From Litorivivens sp041624475 (GTDB lineage: Bacteria; Pseudomonadota; Gammaproteobacteria; Pseudomonadales; Spongiibacteraceae), in assembly GCF_041624475.1 (NCBI RefSeq), contig NZ_JBFJUX010000015.1:10046-74045 (forward strand): a stretch of 64,000 nt of DNA, given 5' to 3'. Of the stretch, positions 50,632 to 58,573 are shown piece by piece. The notes under the pieces were generated by a model, which saw only the letters and a list, made by a program, of their open reading frames with translations, was not told the DNA's origin and searched no databases. Numbering within the stretch: position 1 is the stretch's first letter; each line of letters opens with the position of its first letter. The position numbers and the translations under genes are program-made.

Positions 50632-51626
50632 CAGTTAGCGCTCCGAATGCTTAAGGTATTGGACAGCCGTATACGCTCATTGCCGCGGGTTAGCTCCAGG
50701 GTGACCACAACTTGGGGGCGCCCGCCCGCTTCAGGCAAACGTTCGACGCCAAAATAGCTGACACCCTCGGCAAGGGTTGTGTTGGTAAAGTGCGCGCCCG
50801 TGGGATTTGCGCCCGGAAAGGACGGATTGCGCTCAATCAGGTTGCTGCCGCTCAGGTGGTAGACAACGATATTGTAGGTGTCTTCGTCCACCGCGCCGTC
50901 GGCGTCGTCGTCCTTGATATCTCCAATGGGGGAGCAGATGAACAGCAGGCAGGATTCGCCGGGCACGCCGCCCTGGCCATCGCCGTTCATGTCCGATGGC
51001 GGGTCTTCGTCAATGCTGCCGTCGCCGTCGTTGTCGATGCCGTCTATCGGGTCTTCATCGAAGCTGCCGTCCTCATCGTCATCCCAGATGCCGCCGACGG
51101 AGATATCGACAAGCCCGTCGCCATTGTCATCAATGCCGACGATACCGGCTGCAAGGTCGTTACTCTGGTCGGCCTTGATATCCTCATCCACGCGCTCCGG
51201 CTCGCCGGGATCGCGCACGTTGTTCTGGTTGAAATCGTAGAAGTCCTGGTCGCGGTTGGCATCGGCCCAGCCGTCATTGTCGCCATCGAGAAAGGGATCC
51301 ATGCTGATGGCCAGCACAGCGGTGGCCAGCACGCTGCCCGATTCCGGTGGCTGGGCGGGGATGCTCTGCTCGCGCACATTTTCCCGCCATGGCGTTGCCG
51401 GGTTGTCGTTTAATGGCAGGAATAAGCGGTTGCTGGCCCTGACGCTGCGCGCAATGCGTTCCATGGCAAAGCGGGCGTCGTTGCTTAGGGCCAGTCGGGC
51501 CTCAACCTGCTGCTGGGTTTGCAGGGCCTGGTTGATGATGGTGGCCAGCCCGGCCGCGAGGGTAGCGCTGATCGCCACCGCCAGCAGCAGCTCGAGCAGG
51601 GTGAAACCGCGGTGTGTGCTGCTCAT
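50631..51626 (-). CDS. PilW/GspJ-like minor pseudopilin with Ca-binding Asp-rich repeats
   Basis: The 331-residue prepilin is cleaved after Gly7 (STHRGFTLLELLLAV, Glu at +5). Between residues 110 and 250 it carries six Asp-rich loops of the DxDxDG or DxNxDG type (DGDNDGWAD, DDNGDGLVD, DDDEDGSFD, DNDGDGSID, DMNGDGQGG, DDDADGAVD), like EF-hand-like or thrombospondin type 3 Ca sites. A beta-rich C-terminal domain follows. Start chosen by the ATGA overlap with the upstream pilV-like gene. Calcium binding is inferred from motif only. Confidence 0.82.
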   Translation of the reverse strand: MSSTHRGFTLLELLLAVAISATLAAGLATIINQALQTQQQVEARLALSNDARFAMERIARSVRASNRLFLPLNDNPATPWRENVREQSIPAQPPESGSVLATAVLAISMDPFLDGDNDGWADANRDQDFYDFNQNNVRDPGEPERVDEDIKADQSNDLAAGIVGIDDNGDGLVDISVGGIWDDDEDGSFDEDPIDGIDNDGDGSIDEDPPSDMNGDGQGGVPGESCLLFICSPIGDIKDDDADGAVDEDTYNIVVYHLSGSNLIERNPSFPGANPTGAHFTNTTLAEGVSYFGVERLPEAGGRPQVVVTLELTRGNERIRLSNTLSIRSAN

Positions 51627-52102
51627 TGTGCGACCAGCCATTCGAGTCGTTGTTGGGGGCTGATGGCGACCCGAACCCAGAGAATGCCGTCATCCACGCC
51701 CGTTCTCGGGTTATTGTCGAGGTCGGCGTTGTCGGCATCGTGCCCGGCAATATAGACATCGACGCTGACTGTCTCGCCGTTGCCCATGGCAATGGTGTCG
51801 CTGAGAGTGGTCGGTGTTGTCTCGTCAATCGCCGCGCTTTCGAGCTCGCCAAAGGGGCGCGACTTGATGCGCTCGGCCATGGCGCGCAGGGCGTAGTACT
51901 CGTGCAGTTGCTGCTCCTGAAAACTGGCGCCGGCGCTGGAGGAGCGCAGGGCGTCCATCGCGGGCACCAGTAATACCGCCACCAGAAACACGGCGGCCAG
52001 CACTTCGGGGTAGGTCAGGCCGCGCTGGCCTGTGGCTGCGTTTTTCAAGCCTGAGCAATGGCGTGTTGTTGTGGCAGCGGGCTTTCGGCGCTCTTGGCTC
52101 AT
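51623..52102 (-). CDS. PilV/GspI-like minor pseudopilin
   Basis: The 159-residue prepilin has an unusually long basic leader of 28 residues, then cleavage before LTYPEVLAAVFLVAVLL with Glu at +5. The head is short, with an acidic mid-section (DADNADLDNNPRTGVDD) that may also bind calcium. It overlaps its neighbours on both sides by four bases (ATGA), marking a tight minor-pilin operon. Confidence 0.82.
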   Translation of the reverse strand: MSQERRKPAATTTRHCSGLKNAATGQRGLTYPEVLAAVFLVAVLLVPAMDALRSSSAGASFQEQQLHEYYALRAMAERIKSRPFGELESAAIDETTPTTLSDTIAMGNGETVSVDVYIAGHDADNADLDNNPRTGVDDGILWVRVAISPQQRLEWLVAQ

Positions 52103-52662
52103 GGCGTCACGCTGATTCTGCCGGTTACCGGGTCTACGGTAATGGTTCGGATGTCGTTGCCGGCGGCTACGATCACCTCTGCGTCCAGCGCTCGGTAGCT
52201 AGCCGTTCCCTGCTGAAAATACGGCTCGCCCTTGGCGTTGAAATCCAGGTCGCTCTTGGGTGGTACGCCCTGATAAACGAAGTCTCTGCTCTGTACACGG
52301 GTGCCTTCGGTGCCGGCGCTGGCGCCCAGGGTAATATCCAGCAACTGCTTGCTCTGGGGGTGGCGTATATCGTAAACGCGGTTGGTCGGGTTGGAGCCCG
52401 GCACAATCCGGTAGACCTGTGCCCGGTGGGTGCTTGTACTGACGCTTACGCCGTGCGGCACTCCGGTGCGCAGGGCCTCACTGCGCGCCAGCTGGAACAT
52501 ATCGGTCAGCTCGCGGCTGGCGTAGTCCAGCTTGGCGCTTTGGGAGCTGGAATTGCCCGCCACAAAGGCAACCGCAATAACGCCGAGGATACCCACCACG
52601 AGTAACAGCTCAACGAGGGTGAAGCCCCGGCGCTTAGCGCGTATGTTGTTATTGGCTATCAT
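52099..52662 (-). CDS. FimT/GspH-like minor pseudopilin
   Basis: The 187-residue prepilin has leader MIANNNIRAKRRG, cleavage before FTLVELLLVVGILGV with Glu at +5, and a GspH/FimT-type head (LDYASRELTDMFQLARSEALRTG). It is the first gene of the minus-strand minor pseudopilin operon, divergent from the alignment-complex operon. The ribosome site is weak; upstream in-frame codons lack one too. Confidence 0.85.
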   Translation of the reverse strand: MIANNNIRAKRRGFTLVELLLVVGILGVIAVAFVAGNSSSQSAKLDYASRELTDMFQLARSEALRTGVPHGVSVSTSTHRAQVYRIVPGSNPTNRVYDIRHPQSKQLLDITLGASAGTEGTRVQSRDFVYQGVPPKSDLDFNAKGEPYFQQGTASYRALDAEVIVAAGNDIRTITVDPVTGRISVTP

Positions 52663-52840
52663 CCGTGAAGCAGTGAGCACAGGTGACCTCGGCGAACTTA
52701 AACGGGGTGACGTTCCAGCCCTCAGTATGGCCCAAGGGGACGTAATCGTCATGCTTTGGCGGCGCTGCTCAGCTAGACCCGGTAACTCATTGAAGTTAGT
52801 GTACTATACTGAAAGCCACTAACAGCCCGTGTGGTTGGAG

Positions 52841-52862
52841 GCCAGCCGCTTCAACGGCTGGC
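52841..52862 (+). promoter_or_regulatory. Perfect hairpin in the pilM upstream region
   Basis: GCCAGCCG and CGGCTGGC form an 8-bp stem with loop CTTCAA, within the divergent gap between the minor pseudopilin and alignment operons. A TATACT box at 52805-52810 is a possible -10 but has no convincing -35. Confidence 0.4.
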
Positions 52863-52932
52863 GGGATGCACCAATAATAAGTGGCCGTTCGGCGCCAGCG
52901 TCATGTGGCCACAGCAAGAGGTAGGGGGAAGC

Positions 52933-52998
52933 ATGATGAGCGGAGTCTACCGAGCGCTCTGCCCGGCGCGTCGCAATCCGGGACGGGCTGGCGTTTGA
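52933..52998 (+). CDS. Short reading frame coupled to the pilM-like start
   Basis: A 21-codon frame (MMSGVYRALCPARRNPGRAG...) begins after a strong AGGGGGA ribosome site and stops at a TGA overlapping the TTG start I propose for the PilM-like gene. It may serve only to deliver ribosomes to that TTG. Confidence 0.4.
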   Translation: MMSGVYRALCPARRNPGRAGV

Positions 52999-54080
52999 AA
53001 ATCAAACCAGACTGGTTATTCGCCGGCAGAGCGAGGCGCTACAGTGCTATCGGGCTGTCCTTTCTTGAGGATGCGGTCAATCTGGTGCAACTGGATTGCC
53101 GAGGCTCGGTTCCGGCCGTCTCGGCAGCGTCATTGATCGCTATAGACGGCAGTGTCGATGAGTTGCTGGAATCTCCCGAACAATTGAAAAGTCTGCTGCA
53201 ACCGGCTCTGAAACAAAGCTTTGTCGGGCGCCGGGTGTACAGTTGCTTACCTGCCGAGCACTACCGCCTACTCTATATTAACTACCGCCAGCCCAAGAGC
53301 GGCAATGAGGCCACGGCTGTTCTCGAACAGGTTCGGGAGCGATTGGACGGGCCGGTATCTGGCTATGTCATTGATTACCTGCCTATCAGGGCCAAAGCCG
53401 CCAGCGACGAGAATCTTGCGCTGGTGTCGGTCAGCAGCAAGCCCGTGGTTGAAGATTACCTCGATTGTCTGCAGCGTTCAGGTTTGTATGTTGATGCGCT
53501 GGAAATTGCGCCGGTATCGATAAATCGCCTGCTCGGAACGGTCGCTGCAACGGATGATCACCACAACAGCGCCTCACTTACCGTGGGGCGTTACAAGTCG
53601 ACACTGTCAGTTTATTCCGGGCGTCGTTTGATTCTCGATCGAGAAGTGCAGGTGGGGGAGCGGGATATTATTCAGCAGCTCTGTCGATCACTGGATGTTG
53701 ACGAGGGCCTGGCGCGCCGTATGTTGAAGCAGGGTGAAGCGGGGGCCGGCCAGCCGGGCAGTTCAGAACTTCCCTCGACGGTTGGGCAGATTGTAAAACC
53801 GCTGTTGCTGAAGCTGGCCCATGAGTTTGACAAGGCTCAGGCCTATACCGCCTCGCAAACTAGGGGCGAACCCATCCGCCATATTTATCTGCTCGGTGCT
53901 GCCAGTGACTGGCCCCTCGCTTCGCGCATTCTGACAGAGATCATTGATGTGCCTGTGAGCAGCCTGTCTCCGGTAACCCGCTGCGCTGAGCTTGAATCCC
54001 ATTTGCAGGTGCCTCAAGCCCTGGCCGATCATTGTTTGCCGGTCAGTTGCGGTCTGGCATTGCGCGGGGCGCTGGCATGA
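52995..54080 (+). CDS. PilM/MshI-like cytoplasmic alignment protein
   Basis: The 361-residue product has an actin-like ATPase fold seen in PilM and in MshI of MSHA systems, which anchors the inner-membrane alignment complex in the cytoplasm. The N terminus (KIKPDWLFAGRARRYSAIGLSF) fits MshI-like starts, SASLTVGRYKSTLSVYSGR is like the second phosphate loop, and HIYLLGAASDWP sits near the C terminus. The start is uncertain: TTG overlapping a small upstream frame, or a GTG 114 bases earlier with no ribosome site. Overlaps the PilN-like gene by four bases. Confidence 0.72.
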   Translation: MKIKPDWLFAGRARRYSAIGLSFLEDAVNLVQLDCRGSVPAVSAASLIAIDGSVDELLESPEQLKSLLQPALKQSFVGRRVYSCLPAEHYRLLYINYRQPKSGNEATAVLEQVRERLDGPVSGYVIDYLPIRAKAASDENLALVSVSSKPVVEDYLDCLQRSGLYVDALEIAPVSINRLLGTVAATDDHHNSASLTVGRYKSTLSVYSGRRLILDREVQVGERDIIQQLCRSLDVDEGLARRMLKQGEAGAGQPGSSELPSTVGQIVKPLLLKLAHEFDKAQAYTASQTRGEPIRHIYLLGAASDWPLASRILTEIIDVPVSSLSPVTRCAELESHLQVPQALADHCLPVSCGLALRGALA

Positions 54081-54730
54081 ACGAATTTGACCTGATTCCG
54101 GCTGATTATCGGCGCAACCGCCAGATTTACGGTGATCTGGCGCGCTTTGGAATCGCAGCTTTGGCCATTGTGGCGGTCACGTTTGTTGCGGTGACAGCGC
54201 TGTCGGTAGCCACTGGCCAGGCTGAAGAAAAGGCGCGCGCCCTGGGTGGGCAGCAAGCGCTTATCGATCAGAAGAGCGCACAACTGCAGACGCTGGATGA
54301 ACAGATTGCATCGATGAGTGAGCAGTTTGAGGCGCTGACCGGATTTCGTGGCGGGCAGTCGGCGCCCGGGCTGTTGGTTGGTATCGACAGGGCGTTTGCC
54401 GGTAGCGAAGTCTGGTTTTCCGAGCTGGTTTTCTCTCGGGCGGGCAGTATGGTCGACAAGGCCGAGGCGGCGCAATCCAACGGTTACTTTATTGTTTTGC
54501 CGAAGGAGGTCGAGTCGGCTACCGAAAGGGCCTGGCAGATCGAAACTCACATGGAGGTGCTGGGTTATGCCAGAAACTATGCCGGTCTGTCTGATTTTGT
54601 TGGCAATCTGTTAAAGCAGCCGGAGATCCATTCCGTGAAGATTGTTCGCTCGGCGCTGAGGAAACAGGCTGAGGTTGAGCTGGTGGAATTTGAGCTGGCG
54701 ATTATTGTGAACCCTAAGAGGTCGACATAA
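54077..54730 (+). CDS. PilN-like inner-membrane alignment protein
   Basis: The 217-residue protein begins with MNEFDLIPADYRRNRQ, a PilN-type N terminus that docks in PilM, followed by one membrane helix (about 25-45). A coiled coil (ALGGQQALIDQKSAQLQTLD) and a ferredoxin-like periplasmic domain follow. It is translationally coupled to both neighbours. It would link the cytoplasmic PilM-like protein to the periplasmic PilO/PilP-like proteins. Confidence 0.82.
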   Translation: MNEFDLIPADYRRNRQIYGDLARFGIAALAIVAVTFVAVTALSVATGQAEEKARALGGQQALIDQKSAQLQTLDEQIASMSEQFEALTGFRGGQSAPGLLVGIDRAFAGSEVWFSELVFSRAGSMVDKAEAAQSNGYFIVLPKEVESATERAWQIETHMEVLGYARNYAGLSDFVGNLLKQPEIHSVKIVRSALRKQAEVELVEFELAIIVNPKRST

Positions 54731-55293
54731 TGCGGCGACCCGATCTGCAGGCCCAGTTAAATCCGGATACCTTGCGCTGGCTGCTAATGGGCTTGCTGCT
54801 ACTGCTGGTAGCGGCGTCAGGCGTTTACCTCGTTAAGCCGAAAGTGGTGGATTTGCGGTCGCTTCTGCAACAAAACGCGGGTCTCAGCCAGGCCATTGCC
54901 TACGGGCCAGAATTGCAGGCCCAGATTGAACAGCGCTATCAAACGATGGCGGAGCTGGAAACCAAGCTATTTGGCAGCGCCGGTGCTGTCGCCGCGAATC
55001 AAATCGAAAGGCACGTTGTGGGCGAGCTGCAGAAAATTTCCTGGCAGCAAGGGGTGACCTTAAAAGGCGTAAAACCGCTGGCAAGCAAGCCGATACATAT
55101 CTTCAATGAGATTCCCTTCGAAGTGGAGCTACGGGGTGACTATTTCAGTCTTTTTGCATGGTTGCAGGCGGTTAATCAGCAGCTGGGCTTTGTTGTTGTG
55201 GACCAGCTGGAAATCACAGCGGGCAATCGCAGTGCCAGTGACCCCAACCTGGATATGACGCTGCGTATGGCCAATTATCGGGTGGCGCAATGA
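54730..55293 (+). CDS. PilO-like inner-membrane alignment protein
   Basis: The 187-residue protein has one membrane helix (WLLMGLLLLLVAASGVYLV, about 18-36), a coiled coil and a PilO-like periplasmic domain with EIPFEVELRGDYFSLFAWLQ, the best match. It is expected to pair with the PilN-like protein. The start shares one base with the previous stop. Confidence 0.82.
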   Translation: MRRPDLQAQLNPDTLRWLLMGLLLLLVAASGVYLVKPKVVDLRSLLQQNAGLSQAIAYGPELQAQIEQRYQTMAELETKLFGSAGAVAANQIERHVVGELQKISWQQGVTLKGVKPLASKPIHIFNEIPFEVELRGDYFSLFAWLQAVNQQLGFVVVDQLEITAGNRSASDPNLDMTLRMANYRVAQ

Positions 55294-55640
55294 ATCGCAC
55301 GGCACTGGCCTTGTTCGCTCTGCTACTGGTGGGGTACAGCGCGGGTGACGAGCTGATGATTCGCCATGATCCGTTCCGCGTCCCCGAGGTTTTGAGTCAG
55401 AAGGGTTCAGCGGTGGGCGGCGGTGTTACCGTTGCCTCGCAATTGCCTGTGGTTCGCGGCGTCATCATATCAGAGGCGTTCAAAGCGGCTAACATCAATG
55501 GACGCGTCGTTTCTGAGGGAGAAGAAGTTGCTTCTTACCGGGTACAAAAAATTGAGGATGGTCTGGTGATATTCAGTAAAAACGACCGGGAATACCGTGT
55601 GCCGGTATACGTCAACGAAACAATGGAAGAACGCCAATGA
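55290..55640 (+). CDS. PilP-like small periplasmic protein
   Basis: The 116-residue protein has a signal peptide (MNRTALALFALLLVGYSAG) with no lipobox Cys, so it may be soluble or anchored by the uncleaved helix. The beta domain RHDPFRVPEVLS ... VVRGVIISEAFKAANINGRVVSEGEEV resembles the PilP/GspC homology region that contacts secretin. It is shorter than PilP, like MshK. The assignment rests on fold-level resemblance and its place between PilO-like and secretin genes. Confidence 0.7.
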   Translation: MNRTALALFALLLVGYSAGDELMIRHDPFRVPEVLSQKGSAVGGGVTVASQLPVVRGVIISEAFKAANINGRVVSEGEEVASYRVQKIEDGLVIFSKNDREYRVPVYVNETMEERQ

Positions 55641-57031
55641 TCAGATTGCGCACGCTACCCCTTAGTGGTGCAGGTACGCTGTTATTGTGCCTGTTGCTCA
55701 TTGCCTTTCCGATGTCGGGCGTGGCGGCTGAGCGCTTTTCCATGAGCGCTAACGATATGCCAGTTAACGATGTTATGGCGATGTTTTCCAAGAAGGGCCG
55801 TGTCAGCATCATGCTGGAAAAGGGCGTCTCGGGGGATGTGTCGTTCAGTCTCTACGAAGTGACGCTGGACGAGGCGATTCAAGCGGTTGCCGAGATGGCG
55901 GGTTTTGTGGCTGAAAAACGTGGCAAGACCTACTACATAGTGGACAAGAAAAACGTGGGTTCGCACGCGGCGGGAGGCCTTACCCAGCTGCGCGTTTTTC
56001 CCATTCGTTATGCGAATCCGCAGTCCGTGCTCGAAGTCGTCAAAAGCCATATTTCGCGCTACGGCAAGGTAACACTGTCGGCTCAGGAAGGCGCCATTGT
56101 TGTCGAAGACAAGCCTGACTTCCTGTCCCGTATTGCGACACTGTTGTCGTCGCTGGACGCTGAGCCGCGCCAGATACTGATTGAAGCCAGAATTTTAGAG
56201 GTCACATTGAGTGATACGTTGGCACACGGTATTAACTGGACCAAACTTTTTTCCGTTGATCCGGGTGAGGTGAAGCAGATTGGCGTGCAAGGGCTCGCGG
56301 CGCCCGGCGCGCCGGGACTGTTCGCGACGATTGTTAACGACAATATTGATCTGCTTCTCGATGCCCTGGAAACGGACGGGCGCCTCAGAACCATATCTAC
56401 CCCCAAGTTACTGGCGCTGGAAAACAAGGAGGCCTCGGTTGTTGTGGGCGACCGCATCGGCTATCGGGTGACCACAACGATCAATCAGGTCACCACCGAG
56501 AGCATCGAGTTTCTGGAGTCGGGGGTTATTTTGCGAGTAACGCCATCTATCAGCGTAAACGACCGCGTCATGCTCGATATCTACCCGCAGATCAGCACCG
56601 GTAGCGTGAACAACGGTATACCCTCTAAGACAACAACCGAAGTTGTGACCAACCTGATTACCAATGACCAGCAGACGGTCTTCATTGGCGGGCTACTGAA
56701 AAACTCCATGACTGAATCGCGAAGCGGCGTGCCTTTTCTGAAGGATATTCCGCTGATCGGGCGGTTATTTTCCAGCAGTGAAACCACCAGTTCGCGCACC
56801 GAAACGGTTGTGCTGATTACGCCTTACATCGTTCGCAGTGATGGCGACTCCAGCGGCCAGTATATACGCACCTTAGACAGTGAAGAGGCCGAGGTGCTGG
56901 ACCACATCCGCTCGCAACGCTACGGCAAGCCGGCGTCTGAGCGCAAGGCGCAATCGGAGACCGCGGCTAGCGAAACCAAAACCTCACCTAGCAAACCCGC
57001 CGGTCCGCCAATGATGGGGCCGCGTCGCTAG
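55637..57031 (+). CDS. MshL/PilQ-like secretin
   Basis: The 464-residue outer-membrane secretin has a signal peptide (cleaved near residue 31, VAA-ER). An STN/N0 domain follows (MSANDMPVNDVMAMFSKKGR), then an N1-type domain (FPIRYANPQSVLEVVKSH), and the secretin core with the signature VPFLKDIPLIGRLFSSS. A Ser/Ala/Pro-rich tail follows, perhaps for a pilotin or cell wall contact. It is short like MshL, with no AMIN domains of PilQ. Last gene of the plus-strand alignment operon. Confidence 0.9.
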   Translation: MIRLRTLPLSGAGTLLLCLLLIAFPMSGVAAERFSMSANDMPVNDVMAMFSKKGRVSIMLEKGVSGDVSFSLYEVTLDEAIQAVAEMAGFVAEKRGKTYYIVDKKNVGSHAAGGLTQLRVFPIRYANPQSVLEVVKSHISRYGKVTLSAQEGAIVVEDKPDFLSRIATLLSSLDAEPRQILIEARILEVTLSDTLAHGINWTKLFSVDPGEVKQIGVQGLAAPGAPGLFATIVNDNIDLLLDALETDGRLRTISTPKLLALENKEASVVVGDRIGYRVTTTINQVTTESIEFLESGVILRVTPSISVNDRVMLDIYPQISTGSVNNGIPSKTTTEVVTNLITNDQQTVFIGGLLKNSMTESRSGVPFLKDIPLIGRLFSSSETTSSRTETVVLITPYIVRSDGDSSGQYIRTLDSEEAEVLDHIRSQRYGKPASERKAQSETAASETKTSPSKPAGPPMMGPRR

Positions 57032-57062
57032 CCGGGATAGTGTAAACGTGGCGCTTGCCTTG

Positions 57063-57842
57063 TCAGGGGAGGGCCATCATCACAATCTCAAAGGCGATGA
57101 GAAGTATGATGATCCATTCGAGAAAGGCACTGTGCCGATGATTTTGTTCGTCGGCCAGCATTTCCAGTAGCTCATGGATGGTCTGCAGCTTCTGCGACAG
57201 CACATCAACCCGAGGGCGTATATCCAGATAGCGTGCGGCCTGGTTGTACAGGCTTTCCAGTGCCGGGTATTCCCAGAAAAACTCGGGAGTATCCAGCAGG
57301 CCGTAGTGCAGAATAATATCGCTCTTGGTTGAAAACAGATGGCCGCGAATTTTGGCGATGGCTTTGCGCCCCAGCTTCATGCGACCGGTCTGGGCCAGTG
57401 ATCTCGGAATATCCGCTGTTGAACGGATGTTGTCTTCGGCCATGGTTTCAAACACGTTCAGCTGAATCGACTGCGCCAATGCGTGGGATACCGCCAGCCG
57501 TTGCAGCGGGTCGTCACCGGCCAGCACGAATTTGTCAGCCTGAATGCTGTTCTCGCCGGCATTCAAGCTGAAAGTAAAGTGGTCGTAGGCGCGTTTGGAG
57601 GCCTGATCTTCCAGATGCGGGGTAATGCGCTTCAGGATGTCCTGTTGCTCATCGTCATCGCAACCCCAAAACACGGCGACGCCGTAATTAAAAACCCAGG
57701 CTTCGCCGGTCTTGCCCGGAATCTGGTAGGCGTCGCGAATCCGCTTGGCCTGATAGTACTCGAGAATGTCGGCTTCGAGATCAGCCGTGCGAAACTGGTC
57801 GCCAAGGTTTAAAACGGAAAGACGTGAGTTGGAAAACGACAT
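57063..57842 (-). CDS. RMD1/DUF155 family protein
   Basis: The 259-residue product belongs to the RMD1/DUF155 family, known mainly from fungal mitochondrial proteins of uncertain role but common in bacteria. FNYGVAVFWGCDDDEQQDIL and DTPEFFWEYPALESLYNQAARYLDI are family segments. A coiled-coil stretch and one C-terminal membrane helix (FLEWIIILLIAFEIVMMAL) anchor it. I use the ATG preceded by GGAGGG seven bases upstream, trimming 12 codons. Not obviously linked to the filament operon, whose secretin gene converges on it. Confidence 0.83.
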   Translation of the reverse strand: MSFSNSRLSVLNLGDQFRTADLEADILEYYQAKRIRDAYQIPGKTGEAWVFNYGVAVFWGCDDDEQQDILKRITPHLEDQASKRAYDHFTFSLNAGENSIQADKFVLAGDDPLQRLAVSHALAQSIQLNVFETMAEDNIRSTADIPRSLAQTGRMKLGRKAIAKIRGHLFSTKSDIILHYGLLDTPEFFWEYPALESLYNQAARYLDIRPRVDVLSQKLQTIHELLEMLADEQNHRHSAFLEWIIILLIAFEIVMMALP

Positions 57843-57934
57843 GGCGCCACCCTCCGGCAGGCGATGGCGGGCTGCCATCGGTCGCGCATCATAGGGCCGA
57901 ACCTTCAGGCTGACAATAGAAATATTGGGGTCGT

Positions 57935-57960
57935 TAAAAAGGGAGGGCGAGGCCCTCCCT
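57935..57960 (-). terminator. Rho-independent terminator of the VOC gene
   Basis: AGGGAGGGC and GCCCTCCCT form a 9-bp stem with a three-base loop; on the minus strand five to six T's follow. It ends just past the stop of the VOC gene. Confidence 0.88.
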
Positions 57961-57977
57961 GAATGGACAAGTTTGAT

Positions 57978-58361
57978 CTATTTGGGGATCTGATGCATGG
58001 CGCAAATTTTGTTGCCCGCCGGGTCGCGCAGGTAGGCGATATGCAGTTTCATACCGCCGCCTTCGCGAATGCCGGGCGGATCTTCGATGGCCGTGCCGCC
58101 GTTCGCCAAACCCGCTGCGTGCCAGGCGTCGGCTTCTTCCGGACTTTTGGCGGCAAAACCGATAGTCGAGCCGTTGCCGCCGGTGGCCGCTTCGCCATTG
58201 ATGGGTTCGGTCACAATAAAGATGCCCGTTTCTGTGATGTAGAAATAGCGGCCGCGTTCGTCTTTAAAGCCGGGCTTGTGGCCGAGTGCGCCGAGTGTGG
58301 CATCGTAGAACTGGCGGGAGGCTTCAAGATCGTTGGCGCCAAGCATGATGTGGCTGAACAT
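57978..58361 (-). CDS. VOC (glyoxalase/bleomycin-resistance fold) family protein
   Basis: The 127-residue protein has a single VOC fold: HIMLGANDLEASRQFYDATL at the N terminus, SIGFAAKSPEEADAWHAA-like segment in the middle, and GNKICAMHQIPK at the end. Metal-ligand candidates are His4, Glu and His near 120. Such proteins are metal enzymes of varied chemistry or antibiotic-binding proteins; the substrate cannot be told. It is a lone gene with its own terminator. Confidence 0.85.
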   Translation of the reverse strand: MFSHIMLGANDLEASRQFYDATLGALGHKPGFKDERGRYFYITETGIFIVTEPINGEAATGGNGSTIGFAAKSPEEADAWHAAGLANGGTAIEDPPGIREGGGMKLHIAYLRDPAGNKICAMHQIPK

Positions 58362-58523
58362 AGTGGATCCTTTCGCTGTGAATGGATTGGCGAGACTAGC
58401 GAATGGAGGGGGCGTGACGCAAGCGGGTTCTTTCTAGCGCACCGCCGCGCAGGGAGGTTACTTCATTGCGTTTTGCATGCCGCGCGAAGCGCTGTGGGTA
58501 CGCAATGATGATTGGTAGTCCAT

Positions 58524-58550
58524 AAAAAAGGGGCCCTTGTGAGGCCCCTT
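58524..58550 (-). terminator. Rho-independent terminator of ilvC
   Basis: AAGGGGCC and GGCCCCTT form an 8-bp stem with a seven-base loop. On the minus strand the stem is followed by a T-run of six, just beyond the ilvC stop. Confidence 0.9.
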
Positions 58551-58573
58551 GGGTATGCCGAAGATGCTTGTGG

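Noticed and set aside
57063..57842. RMD1/DUF155 protein as part of the filament machine
   Set aside because: It converges on the secretin gene, has its own ribosome site and no known link to pili; treated as a neighbour only.
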